Positions 43,814-54,419 of a DNA stretch of 64,000 bases are shown here, in pieces. Position 1 is the stretch's first letter. Every line of letters starts with the position of its first letter. Both the position numbers and the translations under genes were made by a program. The DNA is from Candidatus Aeolococcus gillhamiae. Lineage in GTDB: Bacteria > Chloroflexota > Dormibacteria > Aeolococcales > Aeolococcaceae. Below the pieces are notes generated by a model. The model saw only the letters and a program-made list of their open reading frames with translations. It was not told the origin of the DNA and did not search any database. Location: the NCBI GenBank assembly GCA_003244045.1, contig QHBU01000256.1, forward strand, positions 1-64,000, in the 5' to 3' direction.

Positions 43814-44572
43814 TCAGCCCGTCTCATCACCGTGCGGCTCGTCGAGCACGCGCAGCCCGCTCCGGGTCCTCGGTGTGGCTGTAGCGATCGCCTCGCCGAA
43901 CAACCCCTCGATCCCAGTCGAGATCAGCGCCGTGAGGTAGTCGACCAGCGCGGCGCGTGACATCGAGCGCCTGTCGATCCACCAGTCGGCCGCGGCCTGC
44001 ACCATGCCCACGATGCCGTGCGACCACGGCTCGGCTCCGCCCGAGTCGACGCCGGCCTCACGGAGGCGGTCATCGAGCACGCGCGCCACCTCGGTGGCCA
44101 TCAGGGCCATCTGGGCGTGCACCAGGTCGGAGCTCATCCCCCGATCGGCCAGTGACCCGTGAACGACGAAGCGGTAGAGCTCGGGGTCCTGCTCGATGAT
44201 GGCCAGGTAGGTGTCGACGACGGCCGCGATGGTCTCGCGGGGAGGGCGCTCGACGAGCAGCGCGCTCGACATCGCCGCCAGCAGCTCGTCGTTCACCCTC
44301 CGGCCCACCGCCAGCCAGAGGTCGGCGCGGTCGGCGAAGTGGCGGTAGAGGATGGGCTTGCTCACCCCCGCCTGGGCGGCGATGTCCTCCATGCCGACGC
44401 CGGCGCCCCGAGCCCGGATGGCTTCGACGGCGGCCTCGACGAGCTCGGCACGGCGCGTCTCCCGATGCCCACGCCAGCGTTCCCGCTGCCCTGCGGCCTG
44501 GGCCTCGCCGGCCGGTCCGGGAGGCCGGAGGAGTGCCCGGTTCTCGGGCCCCTTGACTTTTCGGGAGCGCAT
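43814..44572 (-). CDS. TetR-family regulator, divergent from the FMO operon
   Basis: 252 aa with a 35-residue basic N-terminal extension. The TetR N-terminal HTH is at about residues 40-85: ELVEAAVEAIRARGAGVGMEDIAAQAGVSKPILYRHFADRADLW. The C-terminal ligand domain is all-helical (ADWWIDRRSMSRAALVDYLTALI near the end). It probably represses the divergent FMO-SDR-oxygenase operon and itself via the palindrome in the 52-base gap. A TACTAT box, overlapping the operator, lies 7 bases upstream of ATG 44572. The long N-terminal extension makes a downstream start possible. Confidence 0.88.
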   Translation of the reverse strand: MRSRKVKGPENRALLRPPGPAGEAQAAGQRERWRGHRETRRAELVEAAVEAIRARGAGVGMEDIAAQAGVSKPILYRHFADRADLWLAVGRRVNDELLAAMSSALLVERPPRETIAAVVDTYLAIIEQDPELYRFVVHGSLADRGMSSDLVHAQMALMATEVARVLDDRLREAGVDSGGAEPWSHGIVGMVQAAADWWIDRRSMSRAALVDYLTALISTGIEGLFGEAIATATPRTRSGLRVLDEPHGDETG

Positions 44573-44594
44573 GCTACTAATAGTAACTGTTACT
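44553..44594. promoter_or_regulatory. Divergent promoter with a palindromic operator for the TetR
   Basis: On the plus strand TTGACT (44553-44558), 17 bases, then ACTAAT (44576-44581) form a -35/-10 pair for the FMO operon. On the minus strand TACTAT (44580-44585) serves the TetR gene. The 13-base palindrome AGTAAC-T-GTTACT (44582-44594) overlaps both -10 regions, so a bound repressor would block both directions. A further half-site 'ggtaac' follows. Confidence 0.6.
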
Positions 44595-44624
44595 CAAGGT
44601 AACGCTCAGATTCGAGGAGGACCC

Positions 44625-45947
44625 ATGACAGCCCCAGCCGCTCCCCACTTGGTCATCGGCGCCGGCTACGCGGGCCTCGGCGTCGCGCGCGCTCTCCGCG
44701 CCGACGGCCTCGACGTCGAGGTGGTCGAGAAGAACGACGAGGTCGGCGGTAACTGGCTCAACGGCGTGTACGACTCCACCCACATCATCAGCTCGCGGGA
44801 CACCACCGGCTACGCCGAGTTCCCGATGCCGCGCAGCTATCCCGATTTCCCCAGCCGCGACCAGATGATTGCCTACCTGCGCTCGTACGCGGAGGCCTTC
44901 TCGCTGCGCGAGCTGATCCGCTTCCGCACCGAGGTGACCAACGTGGTGCCCGTTACCCCTGACGGCGTCGGCGGCTGGGACGCAACCATGCGCCTGCCCG
45001 ACGGGACGGTGGTGACGCGCCGCTACACCGGGGTGGCGGTGTGCAACGGCCACCACTGGGACAAGCACATCCCCACCCGCCCGGGCATCTTCAGCGGCCT
45101 GCAGATGCATTCCAAGGACTACCGCAACCCGTCCGACTTCCAGGGCTCTCGGGTGCTGGTGGTAGGCGCCGGGAACTCCGGGTGCGACATCGCGGTAGAG
45201 GCGTCGCGCCACCTCGGCCATTCGCTCATCTCCATGCGCCGCGGCTACCACTTCCTGCCCAAGACCGTCCTCGGAATCCCCGCCGCGGAGCTGGACCTGC
45301 CCTGGATGCCGCTCTGGGCGCAGCGCACCTTCCTGCGCAGCATGGTTCGGATCATCCATGGCAGGAATGAGCGATACGGCATTCCCACCCCGGATCACCG
45401 CCTCTTCGATCGCCATCCCGTGGTCAACAGCGAGATGCTCCACGCGCTGCGCCACGGCCGCGTCGAGTACCGGCCCGACATCGAGCGCTTCGACGGCAAG
45501 ACCGTGACCTTCATCGACGGCCGTCGCGAGGAGGTCGACACCATCGTCTGGGCGACGGGCTTCGCGGTGACTTTCCCCTTCCTCGACCGCGACATCTTCG
45601 AGTGGGAGAACGGGATCCCCAAGCGCGTCTTTGGGATGCTGCCGTCAACGGTGGCGGGGATTTACGCGTTCGGAGTGCTGCAACCGCGCGGGGGCGCCGG
45701 TCCCCTGATCAGCCGGGGCGCCGAGCTGCTCGCCCGGCTGGCGCGCATCCAGGCCACCGTCGACCATCCCATCGCGATCGACCTCGCACGCATCCGTCGT
45801 GCCGACGCCCGCCACCTCGTCGGCGTCAGCGAGACCATGCGCCAGATCGCCGTCGCCAATCGCATCCTCGATGTGTACACCTGGCGCCAGCGGCGGCGTG
45901 GTCTTCCAGCGCGGTCCGCACCGGAGTCTGCGGAGCGGGTGGCATGA
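44625..45947 (+). CDS. Flavin-containing monooxygenase
   Basis: FAD/NADPH-dependent class B monooxygenase of 440 aa. The FAD motif GAGYAGLGVA starts near residue 12, GGNWLNGVYDSTHIISSRDTTGYAEFPMP follows, the NADPH Rossmann GAGNSGCDIA is near residue 180, and the C-terminal WATGF completes the pattern. VCNGHHWDKHIP stands in the usual FxGxxxHxxxW position. Typical actions are oxygen insertion into amines, sulphides or ketones. ATG has the strong ribosome-binding site GGAGG. First gene of a three-gene operon; its stop overlaps the SDR start (ATGA). The track ORF start (44352) is too early, crossing the regulator. Confidence 0.9.
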   Translation: MTAPAAPHLVIGAGYAGLGVARALRADGLDVEVVEKNDEVGGNWLNGVYDSTHIISSRDTTGYAEFPMPRSYPDFPSRDQMIAYLRSYAEAFSLRELIRFRTEVTNVVPVTPDGVGGWDATMRLPDGTVVTRRYTGVAVCNGHHWDKHIPTRPGIFSGLQMHSKDYRNPSDFQGSRVLVVGAGNSGCDIAVEASRHLGHSLISMRRGYHFLPKTVLGIPAAELDLPWMPLWAQRTFLRSMVRIIHGRNERYGIPTPDHRLFDRHPVVNSEMLHALRHGRVEYRPDIERFDGKTVTFIDGRREEVDTIVWATGFAVTFPFLDRDIFEWENGIPKRVFGMLPSTVAGIYAFGVLQPRGGAGPLISRGAELLARLARIQATVDHPIAIDLARIRRADARHLVGVSETMRQIAVANRILDVYTWRQRRRGLPARSAPESAERVA

Positions 45948-46792
45948 CCGCCGAGCTTCGCGGCCGCCGCGTGCTCGTCACCGGCGCCGGTGGCGCCCTG
46001 GGAGGTGCGACGACCAGGGCGCTCCGCGCCGCCGGCGCCATCGTTGCCGGGCTCGACCTCATCGGGGGCGGTGTCATCGCCTGCGACATCCGCGACGCCG
46101 ACAGCGTCAGCGCCGCGGTCGCGCGGGCGCGCACGGAGATGGGTGGCATCGATGCTGTCGTCCACTTCGCAGGCGTCGGGATGCCGACCAGCTCCGGAGC
46201 CGCGCCTGGTGACGCGGTGTCGCGCACGGTTGACATCAACCTGCTCGGTCCCTGGCGGGTCACCGCGGCGTGCATCGACCAGCTGGTGGCGCAGCGCGGC
46301 CGTCTGGTCTTCGTCGCTTCCCAGCTGGCCTACGCGACCATCCCGTTCGCGGCCGCATACACGGTGTCCAAGCGCGGCCTGGCGGCGTACGCTGACAGCG
46401 TCAGGGCAGAGTACGGCAGCCACGTCGGTGTGACCACCGTCTACCCCGGCTACATCCGCACCCCGATCCACGACGCCAGCATCGCTGAGGGCCTGTCGCT
46501 GGACGGCGCCACGCGCCCGCAGCGGCCCGCGGACGTCGTGGCCACCGTGCTTCGCGCGCTCACTGCAGATCGCCCGCCACGGGACCTGGCGTGCAGCGCG
46601 CTCGGCCGCTTCGAGCTGGCCGCGTGCCGCCACCTGCCGCGAACAGCCGACGCGGTGATCCGCCGGCGTCTGCGCCGCGACCTCGCCCGCGGACGGCACA
46701 ACGCAGCGCCGCTGGCCGCCGCCATGCGCAGCCGCCTCGGCTTCCCCGACCCCACCCCGACCGCGCGCCCCACGGAGGAGAGGATCGCGTGA
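45944..46792 (+). CDS. SDR-family oxidoreductase in the FMO operon
   Basis: 282 aa short-chain dehydrogenase/reductase. TGAGGALGGATTRAL (cofactor loop), GIDAVVHFAGVG, and the catalytic Ser and Tyr-Lys pair in FVASQLAYATIPFAAAYTVSK. A basic C-terminal extension (VIRRRLRRDLARGRH) follows the Rossmann core. It overlaps both neighbours by 4 bases, so coexpression with the FMO and oxygenase is near certain. Substrate unknown. Confidence 0.88.
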   Translation: MTAELRGRRVLVTGAGGALGGATTRALRAAGAIVAGLDLIGGGVIACDIRDADSVSAAVARARTEMGGIDAVVHFAGVGMPTSSGAAPGDAVSRTVDINLLGPWRVTAACIDQLVAQRGRLVFVASQLAYATIPFAAAYTVSKRGLAAYADSVRAEYGSHVGVTTVYPGYIRTPIHDASIAEGLSLDGATRPQRPADVVATVLRALTADRPPRDLACSALGRFELAACRHLPRTADAVIRRRLRRDLARGRHNAAPLAAAMRSRLGFPDPTPTARPTEERIA

Positions 46793-47688
46793 GAACGCTG
46801 CTCGACCGGCCCGACCGCGAGGCGATGGCGCAGCGGCTGCTGCGCGCCTCGGCGCAGAAGTCCTTCGACCCTGAGGTGGATGTCGACTGGGAGCAGCCGC
46901 TCGTCGACGGCATGTTCTACATGCCCGAGCACCGGGTCAGCCTGTATGGGACGCCGCTGTGGGAGCGGATGAGCCACGCACAGCGCGTCGACCTCTCACG
47001 CCACGAGATCGCCAGCACGGCGAGCGTGGGCATCTGGTTCGAGCTGATCCTGTTGCAGCTCCTGGCGCGACACATCTACGACCGGCCGGCGACCAGCGAC
47101 CACGTTCGCTACGCGCTCGTCGAGGTCGGTGATGAGTGCCGTCATTCGGTGATGTTCTCGCGCATGATCGAGAAGCTGGGCTGCCCCACGTACGGCCCGG
47201 GCCGGCTGGCGCACACCCTCGGCCGCCTGCTCAAGAGCTTCGCGACCGGGCCCGAGGTCTTCGCCGCATTCCTCATCGCCGAGGAGATCCTCGACGCCTT
47301 CCAGCGTGAGTTGATGATCGACGAGAGCGTGCAACCGCTGGTGCGGCGCATCTCGCACATCCATGTGATCGAGGAGGCGCGCCACCTCCGCTACGCGCAT
47401 GACGAGCTGGGGCGCCAGATGGCGGCGGCGTCACCGGCGGCGCGCACCTGGGCGCGCTGGGTGGTGGCGCGTTCGGCATGGACGGTCAGCTCGCACCTCG
47501 TGCACCCGGACGCGTATGCGGCGGTTGGGCTGGACCCGCGCGCCGCGCGCCGCATGGCGCTCGCCAATCCCGCGCGCCGCGAGTCGATGCGCTGGGCGAG
47601 CTCCAAGCTGGTGCGGTTCTTCGCCGCCAGCGACCTGCTCAGCGGCCCTGGGCTCCTGCTGTGGCGACGCAGCGGCCTGATCACCTAA
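46789..47688 (+). CDS. AurF-like diiron oxygenase
   Basis: 299 aa helical protein with the diiron ligands of the AurF/p-aminobenzoate oxygenase family: RHEIASTASVGIWFELILLQ, EVGDECRHSVMFSRM (ExxxH type), IAEEILDAFQRE, and HVIEEARHLRYAHDEL (ExxxH type). Such enzymes oxidise amines or hydroxylate substrates with O2. In this operon the FMO, SDR and diiron protein could act in sequence on one compound, such as an aromatic amine or a lipid-linked group. GTG start overlaps the SDR stop. It is followed by a hairpin terminator. Confidence 0.78.
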   Translation: MRTLLDRPDREAMAQRLLRASAQKSFDPEVDVDWEQPLVDGMFYMPEHRVSLYGTPLWERMSHAQRVDLSRHEIASTASVGIWFELILLQLLARHIYDRPATSDHVRYALVEVGDECRHSVMFSRMIEKLGCPTYGPGRLAHTLGRLLKSFATGPEVFAAFLIAEEILDAFQRELMIDESVQPLVRRISHIHVIEEARHLRYAHDELGRQMAAASPAARTWARWVVARSAWTVSSHLVHPDAYAAVGLDPRAARRMALANPARRESMRWASSKLVRFFAASDLLSGPGLLLWRRSGLIT

Positions 47689-47694
47689 CGGCGA

Positions 47695-47715
47695 AGGGGG
47701 AACTGCGTTCCCCCT
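47695..47715. terminator. Bidirectional hairpin after the FMO operon
   Basis: An 8-bp stem (aggggga-a / t-tccccct) with a 5-base loop lies 6 bases after the oxygenase stop and about 60 bases from the kinase stop on the other strand. No T-run, but it separates two convergent units. Confidence 0.45.
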
Positions 47716-47775
47716 CGGGCACCCCCGGCTAGCGCTGTCAGCTCCGGCGGCATGAAGTCGCCTGCGCTGACGGTT

Positions 47776-50166
47776 TCAACTGGCTTTGTCCGCGCTGTCC
47801 TCGCGGCGCTCGACTGCCAGCGGCCAGTGCAAGGTGAAGCAGGTCCCGTTCCCCGGCGTGCTGGTCACCGACACCTCGGCGTCATGAGCCTCGCTGAGGC
47901 GCCGGACCAGGGCCAGCCCCATGCCCATGCCGCCGTAACGGCGGGTGCGCGAGCCGTCCACCTGGCGGAGATGGTCGAAGACGGTGGGCAGCTCGCGCTC
48001 GTCGATGCCGATACCATCGTCGGCGACGTCCACGCGGCAGCTGGTTCCCACCTGCCGCGTGGTCACCGAGACGTGGCCGTCCGCGGGCGTGAACTTGATC
48101 GCGTTGTCGAGCAGCGCGCGCATCACCTGCTCGAACCTCTCGCGGTCGGCAACGATGAACGTGTTCGGTGCAAGGTTGAGGGCGAGCTCGATGGGGAGGC
48201 CCTCCCTGAAGTTTTTGCGAAGCTGCGCTGCGGTGACGTTGATGACGGCGGCGGCGTCGACGTGTTCCGTGCGCAGCGTGACCGCCTCCGAGTTGAGTAG
48301 CGAGAACACAACGATGTTCTCGACGATGTCGCCGAGCAGGCGCGCCGAGATCTCCATATCGCGAACCAGCTCGAGCTTGGTCGGCTCGTCGAGCTGCTGC
48401 CATGCCGCCGTGATCAGCTCGATCTCTCCCTTGATGGCGAGAACGGGCGTGCGCAGCTCGTGCTGCGTGGTGGTGAGGAAGTTGGTCTTGAGGATGTCGA
48501 GCTCACGGAGACGCTGCACGGTGTGACGCTCCTGCTCGTAGAGGCGCGTGTTCTCAGTGGCCACGCTGGCGTTGTTGGCGAGCGCGGCGAGCGCACGCTC
48601 ATCGCTTTCGGAGAGGGGGTCGAACGACCAGACGGCGAGCGCCCCGACCACCTCGGCGTGGTACATCATCGGCACTGCGAGGAGGCCCGGTGACACATCG
48701 CCCGCATCGCGGCGGATGTGCTCGCCACGCGCCAACCCGGCCACCTCCTCGGTATCGAACGCGGCGAGCACGCTCAGCGAGGCGCCGGCAGCTGCCTCCA
48801 GCGAACCATCGTCGATCGTGAACAGCGCAGCGCGCGCTTCGCCACCTCCGATGGCGCTCGCCGCGGCGAGCACGCTGCGCTGCAGCGCCTCCACGCCCTC
48901 GCCGGTTGCGGTCAGCGCGTGGGAGACGCTCTCGAGGCGCTCGATGGAACTGTCGAGGTGGCCGATGTAGCCGGCGATCTGGTTGCGCATCTGATTGACG
49001 CTCCGTGCCAGCCGGCCCAGCTCGTCGTTGCTGGTCACCGGGACGTCAGAGCTCAGGTCGCCCCCGGCGATCCGGCGCACGCCGCGCTCCAGCCGCGCGA
49101 TCGGGCGCACCACGAACCGCGACGCGAAGGCCGCGATGATGAGGAACACCAGCACGATGGCGGTGACCCCGATCAGCAGGATGGTGCGTTCGTCGGCGCC
49201 GGTCTGCCCCGCGAACACAGCGGTGGGAACCTCGACGCCGAGGTAGCCGGGGACACTGCCGTCAGGGGCCGTGACCGCGATGTACGAGGTGGCGACGCTG
49301 CCGCCCGGCCCGGACAGGTACTTGGCGGAGAACGAGGCGGGATGATGGGCCAGCACCGACGTCCATAGCGGGTCCGCCGTTCCCTGGGCCGGTGAGTAGT
49401 TCTGCGCCGGGTCGAAGCGAAAGAGCATCGGCGAGTTGCCGTTGGTGAGCAGCGCGGGTGTGTACAGAAGGGCCGAACCGAACCGCGCGAACTGCGCCTG
49501 CAGGGTTGTGCTGTACACGACCACGCCGATGAAATGGTGAGCGCTGTCCCTGACCACGACGGCGGCGTCGAACGCCGGCAGGGTGTTGCCGATCAGCTCC
49601 ACGCCCTCGTATCCGGGCGGGCACTCCTTGCCGGCCAGCCGGTTGGCGGCCGCGCTGCCCTCGCACTGCACGAGCCGGCCCTCGGCGATGGCCAGGGCCA
49701 CCGACGCTGTTGCCGTGCCGAGGTGGGGGCCTGCCTGGGACTCGCACGACCCCACCGTCTGTCCGGCTCCGCACTCGTCGGTGTAGACGGGGGAGCCACC
49801 ACTGTCGAGGACGGCGACCCGGCTGCCTGGAGACGATGCGCCGCCGAGACCGGATCCGAAGAGCGTGGCCAGCGCAGCGGCACGCGCCGTGGCGTCCGAG
49901 GTCGCCAGCGCCTTCTGCAGGGCGGCTGAGCGGGCCACGGCGGTGGCCGCGAACTGGGTCTGCGGTTGGGTGACGTGCACCAGGAGCTGGTAGCCGGTGG
50001 CCGAGCGGTTGCTCGCCTCGGACTGCACCGCCTGGTCGGTCTGCAGCGCGCGGCTGACCAGCAGGAAGCCGGACACGGTCGCCACCAGCGCCACTGTGAT
50101 CACCAGTCCGCCGATGAGCAGCCGGGTTGTCAGGGTGCTCCGCCACCCCTGGCCGGTCGCCGCCAT
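47776..50166 (-). CDS. Sensor histidine kinase (HAMP-GAF-HisKA)
   Basis: 796 aa from ATG 50166. A membrane helix at about residues 15-36, a large extracytoplasmic region to about 325 with four cysteines (DECGAGQTVGSCESQ and VQCEGSAAANRLAGKECPPGYEG), a second helix (about 329-352), HAMP (about 353-405), GAF (about 430-545), then HisKA with H-box TTTQHELRTPV (about residue 567) and HATPase with DNAIKFTP, DDGIGID and GGMGMGLAL. It should autophosphorylate and pass the signal to a response regulator, none of which is adjacent. The track start (50781) is upstream inside the next gene. Confidence 0.9.
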   Translation of the reverse strand: MAATGQGWRSTLTTRLLIGGLVITVALVATVSGFLLVSRALQTDQAVQSEASNRSATGYQLLVHVTQPQTQFAATAVARSAALQKALATSDATARAAALATLFGSGLGGASSPGSRVAVLDSGGSPVYTDECGAGQTVGSCESQAGPHLGTATASVALAIAEGRLVQCEGSAAANRLAGKECPPGYEGVELIGNTLPAFDAAVVVRDSAHHFIGVVVYSTTLQAQFARFGSALLYTPALLTNGNSPMLFRFDPAQNYSPAQGTADPLWTSVLAHHPASFSAKYLSGPGGSVATSYIAVTAPDGSVPGYLGVEVPTAVFAGQTGADERTILLIGVTAIVLVFLIIAAFASRFVVRPIARLERGVRRIAGGDLSSDVPVTSNDELGRLARSVNQMRNQIAGYIGHLDSSIERLESVSHALTATGEGVEALQRSVLAAASAIGGGEARAALFTIDDGSLEAAAGASLSVLAAFDTEEVAGLARGEHIRRDAGDVSPGLLAVPMMYHAEVVGALAVWSFDPLSESDERALAALANNASVATENTRLYEQERHTVQRLRELDILKTNFLTTTQHELRTPVLAIKGEIELITAAWQQLDEPTKLELVRDMEISARLLGDIVENIVVFSLLNSEAVTLRTEHVDAAAVINVTAAQLRKNFREGLPIELALNLAPNTFIVADRERFEQVMRALLDNAIKFTPADGHVSVTTRQVGTSCRVDVADDGIGIDERELPTVFDHLRQVDGSRTRRYGGMGMGLALVRRLSEAHDAEVSVTSTPGNGTCFTLHWPLAVERREDSADKAS

Positions 50167-50186
50167 GACCACACCCGCCGGGCGGG

Positions 50187-50807
50187 TCAGTCCTCCGGCG
50201 AGGCGAGCCGCCGGCGAAGTGCCATCCGCGCGATCACGGCGAGCGCGACCACGTCCACCGCCAGGAGCAGCGGCCAGATGAAGAGCCCGCTCCCGAATCT
50301 GATGCCACTCAGCGGTCCCAGCCTCTCGACCGGAAGCACGCGGGCGGCGTCGGTGGCGAACACCGCCTGAGCCGAGAAGGGTGCGGGGTCGGAGCTGTCG
50401 ACCACGACCTTGGCGGTCGGGACGGGCGCGGCAGGTGTGGCCAGGCCCCGTGCGTGATGCGAGGTGGCCGGCTTGGCCGCCGGCGTGGGGTGCAAGGCCG
50501 GCTTGTGCGTCACGGCCGGGGCGGGCTTGGGCTTGCTTTTGTCCAGCTCGGCTATGAGCTTGGCGAGCGCGGCGGACACCCACGCGGGCGGCGTGTGGCT
50601 CGCGCTGTCGCCGTTGTTGTCGCCGCTGCTCTTCCCGTCGCTGGTGCCGTCCCCGCTCCCGTGGTCGGCCAGCACGATGGCCGGCGCCGAACCCGGAGCG
50701 ACGACCGCGGCTGCGACCAGGGCACCGGTGGACGAGAGCGCGAGCAGGCAGGCGGCTACGGCGGCGGCGCTTCGCAGCCACAGTCCGCGCAGTCCTCGAG
50801 AGGGCAT
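50187..50807 (-). CDS. Membrane-anchored secreted protein upstream of the kinase
   Basis: 206 aa. An N-terminal hydrophobic signal or anchor (about residues 8-38), a low-complexity Gly/Ser/Asp stretch (residues 50-70), a Lys/Pro/Ala-rich region, and a C-terminal membrane helix (about residues 175-195, FIWPLLLAVDVVALAVIARMAL) followed by a basic cytoplasmic end. No catalytic domain recognised. Its stop is 20 bases before the kinase start, so it is probably cotranscribed and might be a partner of the sensor. TAGGCT 6 bases upstream. Confidence 0.55.
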   Translation of the reverse strand: MPSRGLRGLWLRSAAAVAACLLALSSTGALVAAAVVAPGSAPAIVLADHGSGDGTSDGKSSGDNNGDSASHTPPAWVSAALAKLIAELDKSKPKPAPAVTHKPALHPTPAAKPATSHHARGLATPAAPVPTAKVVVDSSDPAPFSAQAVFATDAARVLPVERLGPLSGIRFGSGLFIWPLLLAVDVVALAVIARMALRRRLASPED

Positions 50808-50813
50808 GCGGTC

Positions 50814-50819
50814 AGCCTA
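50814..50819 (-). promoter_or_regulatory. -10 box of the kinase operon (leaderless type)
   Basis: TAGGCT on the minus strand ends 6 bases before ATG 50807. The same hexamer serves hflX. Confidence 0.5.
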
Positions 50820-50921
50820 CGGATGGGGTCGCGGCGCGGGTCAGAGGACCCGTTCGCAAAGCCATCACGGCTGTGTATCGCCGACCACCACACGGATACC
50901 CCCCGTGTGGCCATGGCCCCG

Positions 50922-50927
50922 TACTCT
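50922..50927 (+). promoter_or_regulatory. -10 box of the membrane-protein gene (leaderless type)
   Basis: TACTCT ends 6 bases before ATG 50934, without a ribosome-binding site in between. Confidence 0.45.
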
Positions 50928-50933
50928 TAGCCC

Positions 50934-51485
50934 ATGTCCACACGGATGCGCCGGAGCGAGCTTGACCTGCCCAGGCGGCGTGGAGTCGCGGCCCAGCTGC
51001 GCCGCTGGACCATCCCCGCCATCGGGGCGGTGACGCCGGTCGGACTGATCATCGTCAACATCGCGGCCTTCATCGTGCACAACCTCGCGCAGTTCCGCCT
51101 CGGGATCAGCGTGCTCGCGTTTGTCAGCGGTCTGATGCTGAACTCCTGGACCGCGTTGAAGATCTACCGCGTCGCCAAGATCCGCTTCCCGCACTTCGGC
51201 CCTCTCGAGGAGAGCAACCAGGAGGTCGTCCTGATGATCGGGATGGCCCTGATCATCGGGATCTCCTTCGTCGAGGCGCTCTTTTGCTATCAGGGCCTCA
51301 GTAACGAGGCCAACCTGCCCAACGCCCCGACCTTCATCCTGGGAGTCGTGGCCATCGCCATCCCCATCCTCCTCCAGGGTCTGTTCGGCCGCCTGCTCGG
51401 TGAGCGCAGCGACAGCGCGGACGAGCGCGTCGACGGCTACCCGCTGCCGCCTCCGCCGGGACCCGGCGAGACCTGGAGGCCGTAG
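50934..51485 (+). CDS. Four-helix membrane protein of unknown function
   Basis: 183 aa with a basic N-terminus and four hydrophobic helices (about residues 27-50, 55-75, 100-120, 133-155), then a charged, Pro-rich C-terminus. No family recognised with confidence. It overlaps the Tim44-like gene by one base, so the two probably act together. Divergent from the histidine-kinase pair. Confidence 0.6.
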   Translation: MSTRMRRSELDLPRRRGVAAQLRRWTIPAIGAVTPVGLIIVNIAAFIVHNLAQFRLGISVLAFVSGLMLNSWTALKIYRVAKIRFPHFGPLEESNQEVVLMIGMALIIGISFVEALFCYQGLSNEANLPNAPTFILGVVAIAIPILLQGLFGRLLGERSDSADERVDGYPLPPPPGPGETWRP

Positions 51486-52429
51486 TGACGACCACATACC
51501 TGCTCGTGCATCACGCCCTGCTGCTCCGCGCCGGCGGCGGCCAGAGCTTTGGTGGCGGTGGTGGAGGCTTCGGCGGCGGGGGCGGCTACAGCGGCGGCGG
51601 TTACTACGGCGGCGGTGGCTACTACGGGGGTGGTGGGCTCGGCTCGCTGGGCCTGCTGTCACTGCTGTTCTTCGGCGGGGGGCCGATCTTCTTCATCTTC
51701 CTGCTGCTCGCCGCATTCAACGCGTGGCGTCGCATGTCATACCGGGGCCCGCAGGGAGTGACCGGCGGGGGAGGGGGCTACATCCCGCGCTACGGTGACC
51801 AGCGGCCGATGGGCGTGCCCAGCGGTTTTCCAATCGGCGGCCAGCAGGAGCCATCCTCCGTTGACAGCGTGGCGTCGGGCCTCGCCGCGATCAAAGCGCA
51901 CGACCCGCAGTTCGATGAGACGGAGTTCATCAACCAGGCGCAGCGCGAGTTCTTCATCGTGGAGAAGGCCTGGAGCGACTGCAAACCGGAGGAGAGCCGC
52001 CGGGTCATGTCCGACACGCTCTGGGACCAGCACCGCGCCCAGATCGAGCAGTACGTCGCCAAGGGCCAGCGCAACGTGCTCGACAACCTTGCGCTCGCCG
52101 GCGCCACCATCGTCAGCGCCGGCGGTGGCCCGCAGAAGGACCACATCCAGCTGCGCATGCACGCCGCGTGTGCGGACTACGACGTCGACGTGGCTACCAA
52201 CAAGGTCGTCCGCGGTGACCGCTCCGTCGGGGAGTGGTCCGAGGACTGGCTATTCGAGCGTTCCTCGAAGGCGACCACCCGCGCCGACGGGGGAACCATG
52301 GCGCAACACTGTCCCAATTGCGGCGCCCCGCTCGACGTCGACCTCAGCGGGGTCTGTTCGTACTGCAAGGCGCCGGTGATGAGCGGCGACTACGACTGGG
52401 TGCTGGCCCGCATCGACCAAGTGCAATAA
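51485..52429 (+). CDS. Membrane-anchored Tim44-like protein with C-terminal zinc ribbon
   Basis: 314 aa. After a short N-terminus comes a Gly/Tyr-rich low-complexity block (GGGGYSGGGYYGGGG, repeated), one membrane helix (about 58-80), and then a soluble Tim44-like domain (about 125-270, including FDETEFINQAQREFFIVEKAWSD). The end is a zinc ribbon, CPNCGAPLDVDLSGVCSYCKAP. Tim44-like domains bind peptides or membranes; similar bacterial proteins are of unknown function. GTG start overlaps the previous stop by one base. Confidence 0.7.
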   Translation: MTTTYLLVHHALLLRAGGGQSFGGGGGGFGGGGGYSGGGYYGGGGYYGGGGLGSLGLLSLLFFGGGPIFFIFLLLAAFNAWRRMSYRGPQGVTGGGGGYIPRYGDQRPMGVPSGFPIGGQQEPSSVDSVASGLAAIKAHDPQFDETEFINQAQREFFIVEKAWSDCKPEESRRVMSDTLWDQHRAQIEQYVAKGQRNVLDNLALAGATIVSAGGGPQKDHIQLRMHAACADYDVDVATNKVVRGDRSVGEWSEDWLFERSSKATTRADGGTMAQHCPNCGAPLDVDLSGVCSYCKAPVMSGDYDWVLARIDQVQ

Positions 52430-52435
52430 CCCGCG

Positions 52436-54406
<1,971 letters not shown>

Positions 54407-54419
54407 CAGGTTGGTCTCC

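Noticed and set aside
51541-51640. Tandem DNA repeat or CRISPR-like array in the ggcggcggt-rich block
   Set aside because: It is the coding sequence of the Gly/Tyr-rich segment of the Tim44-like protein, in frame and without spacers.
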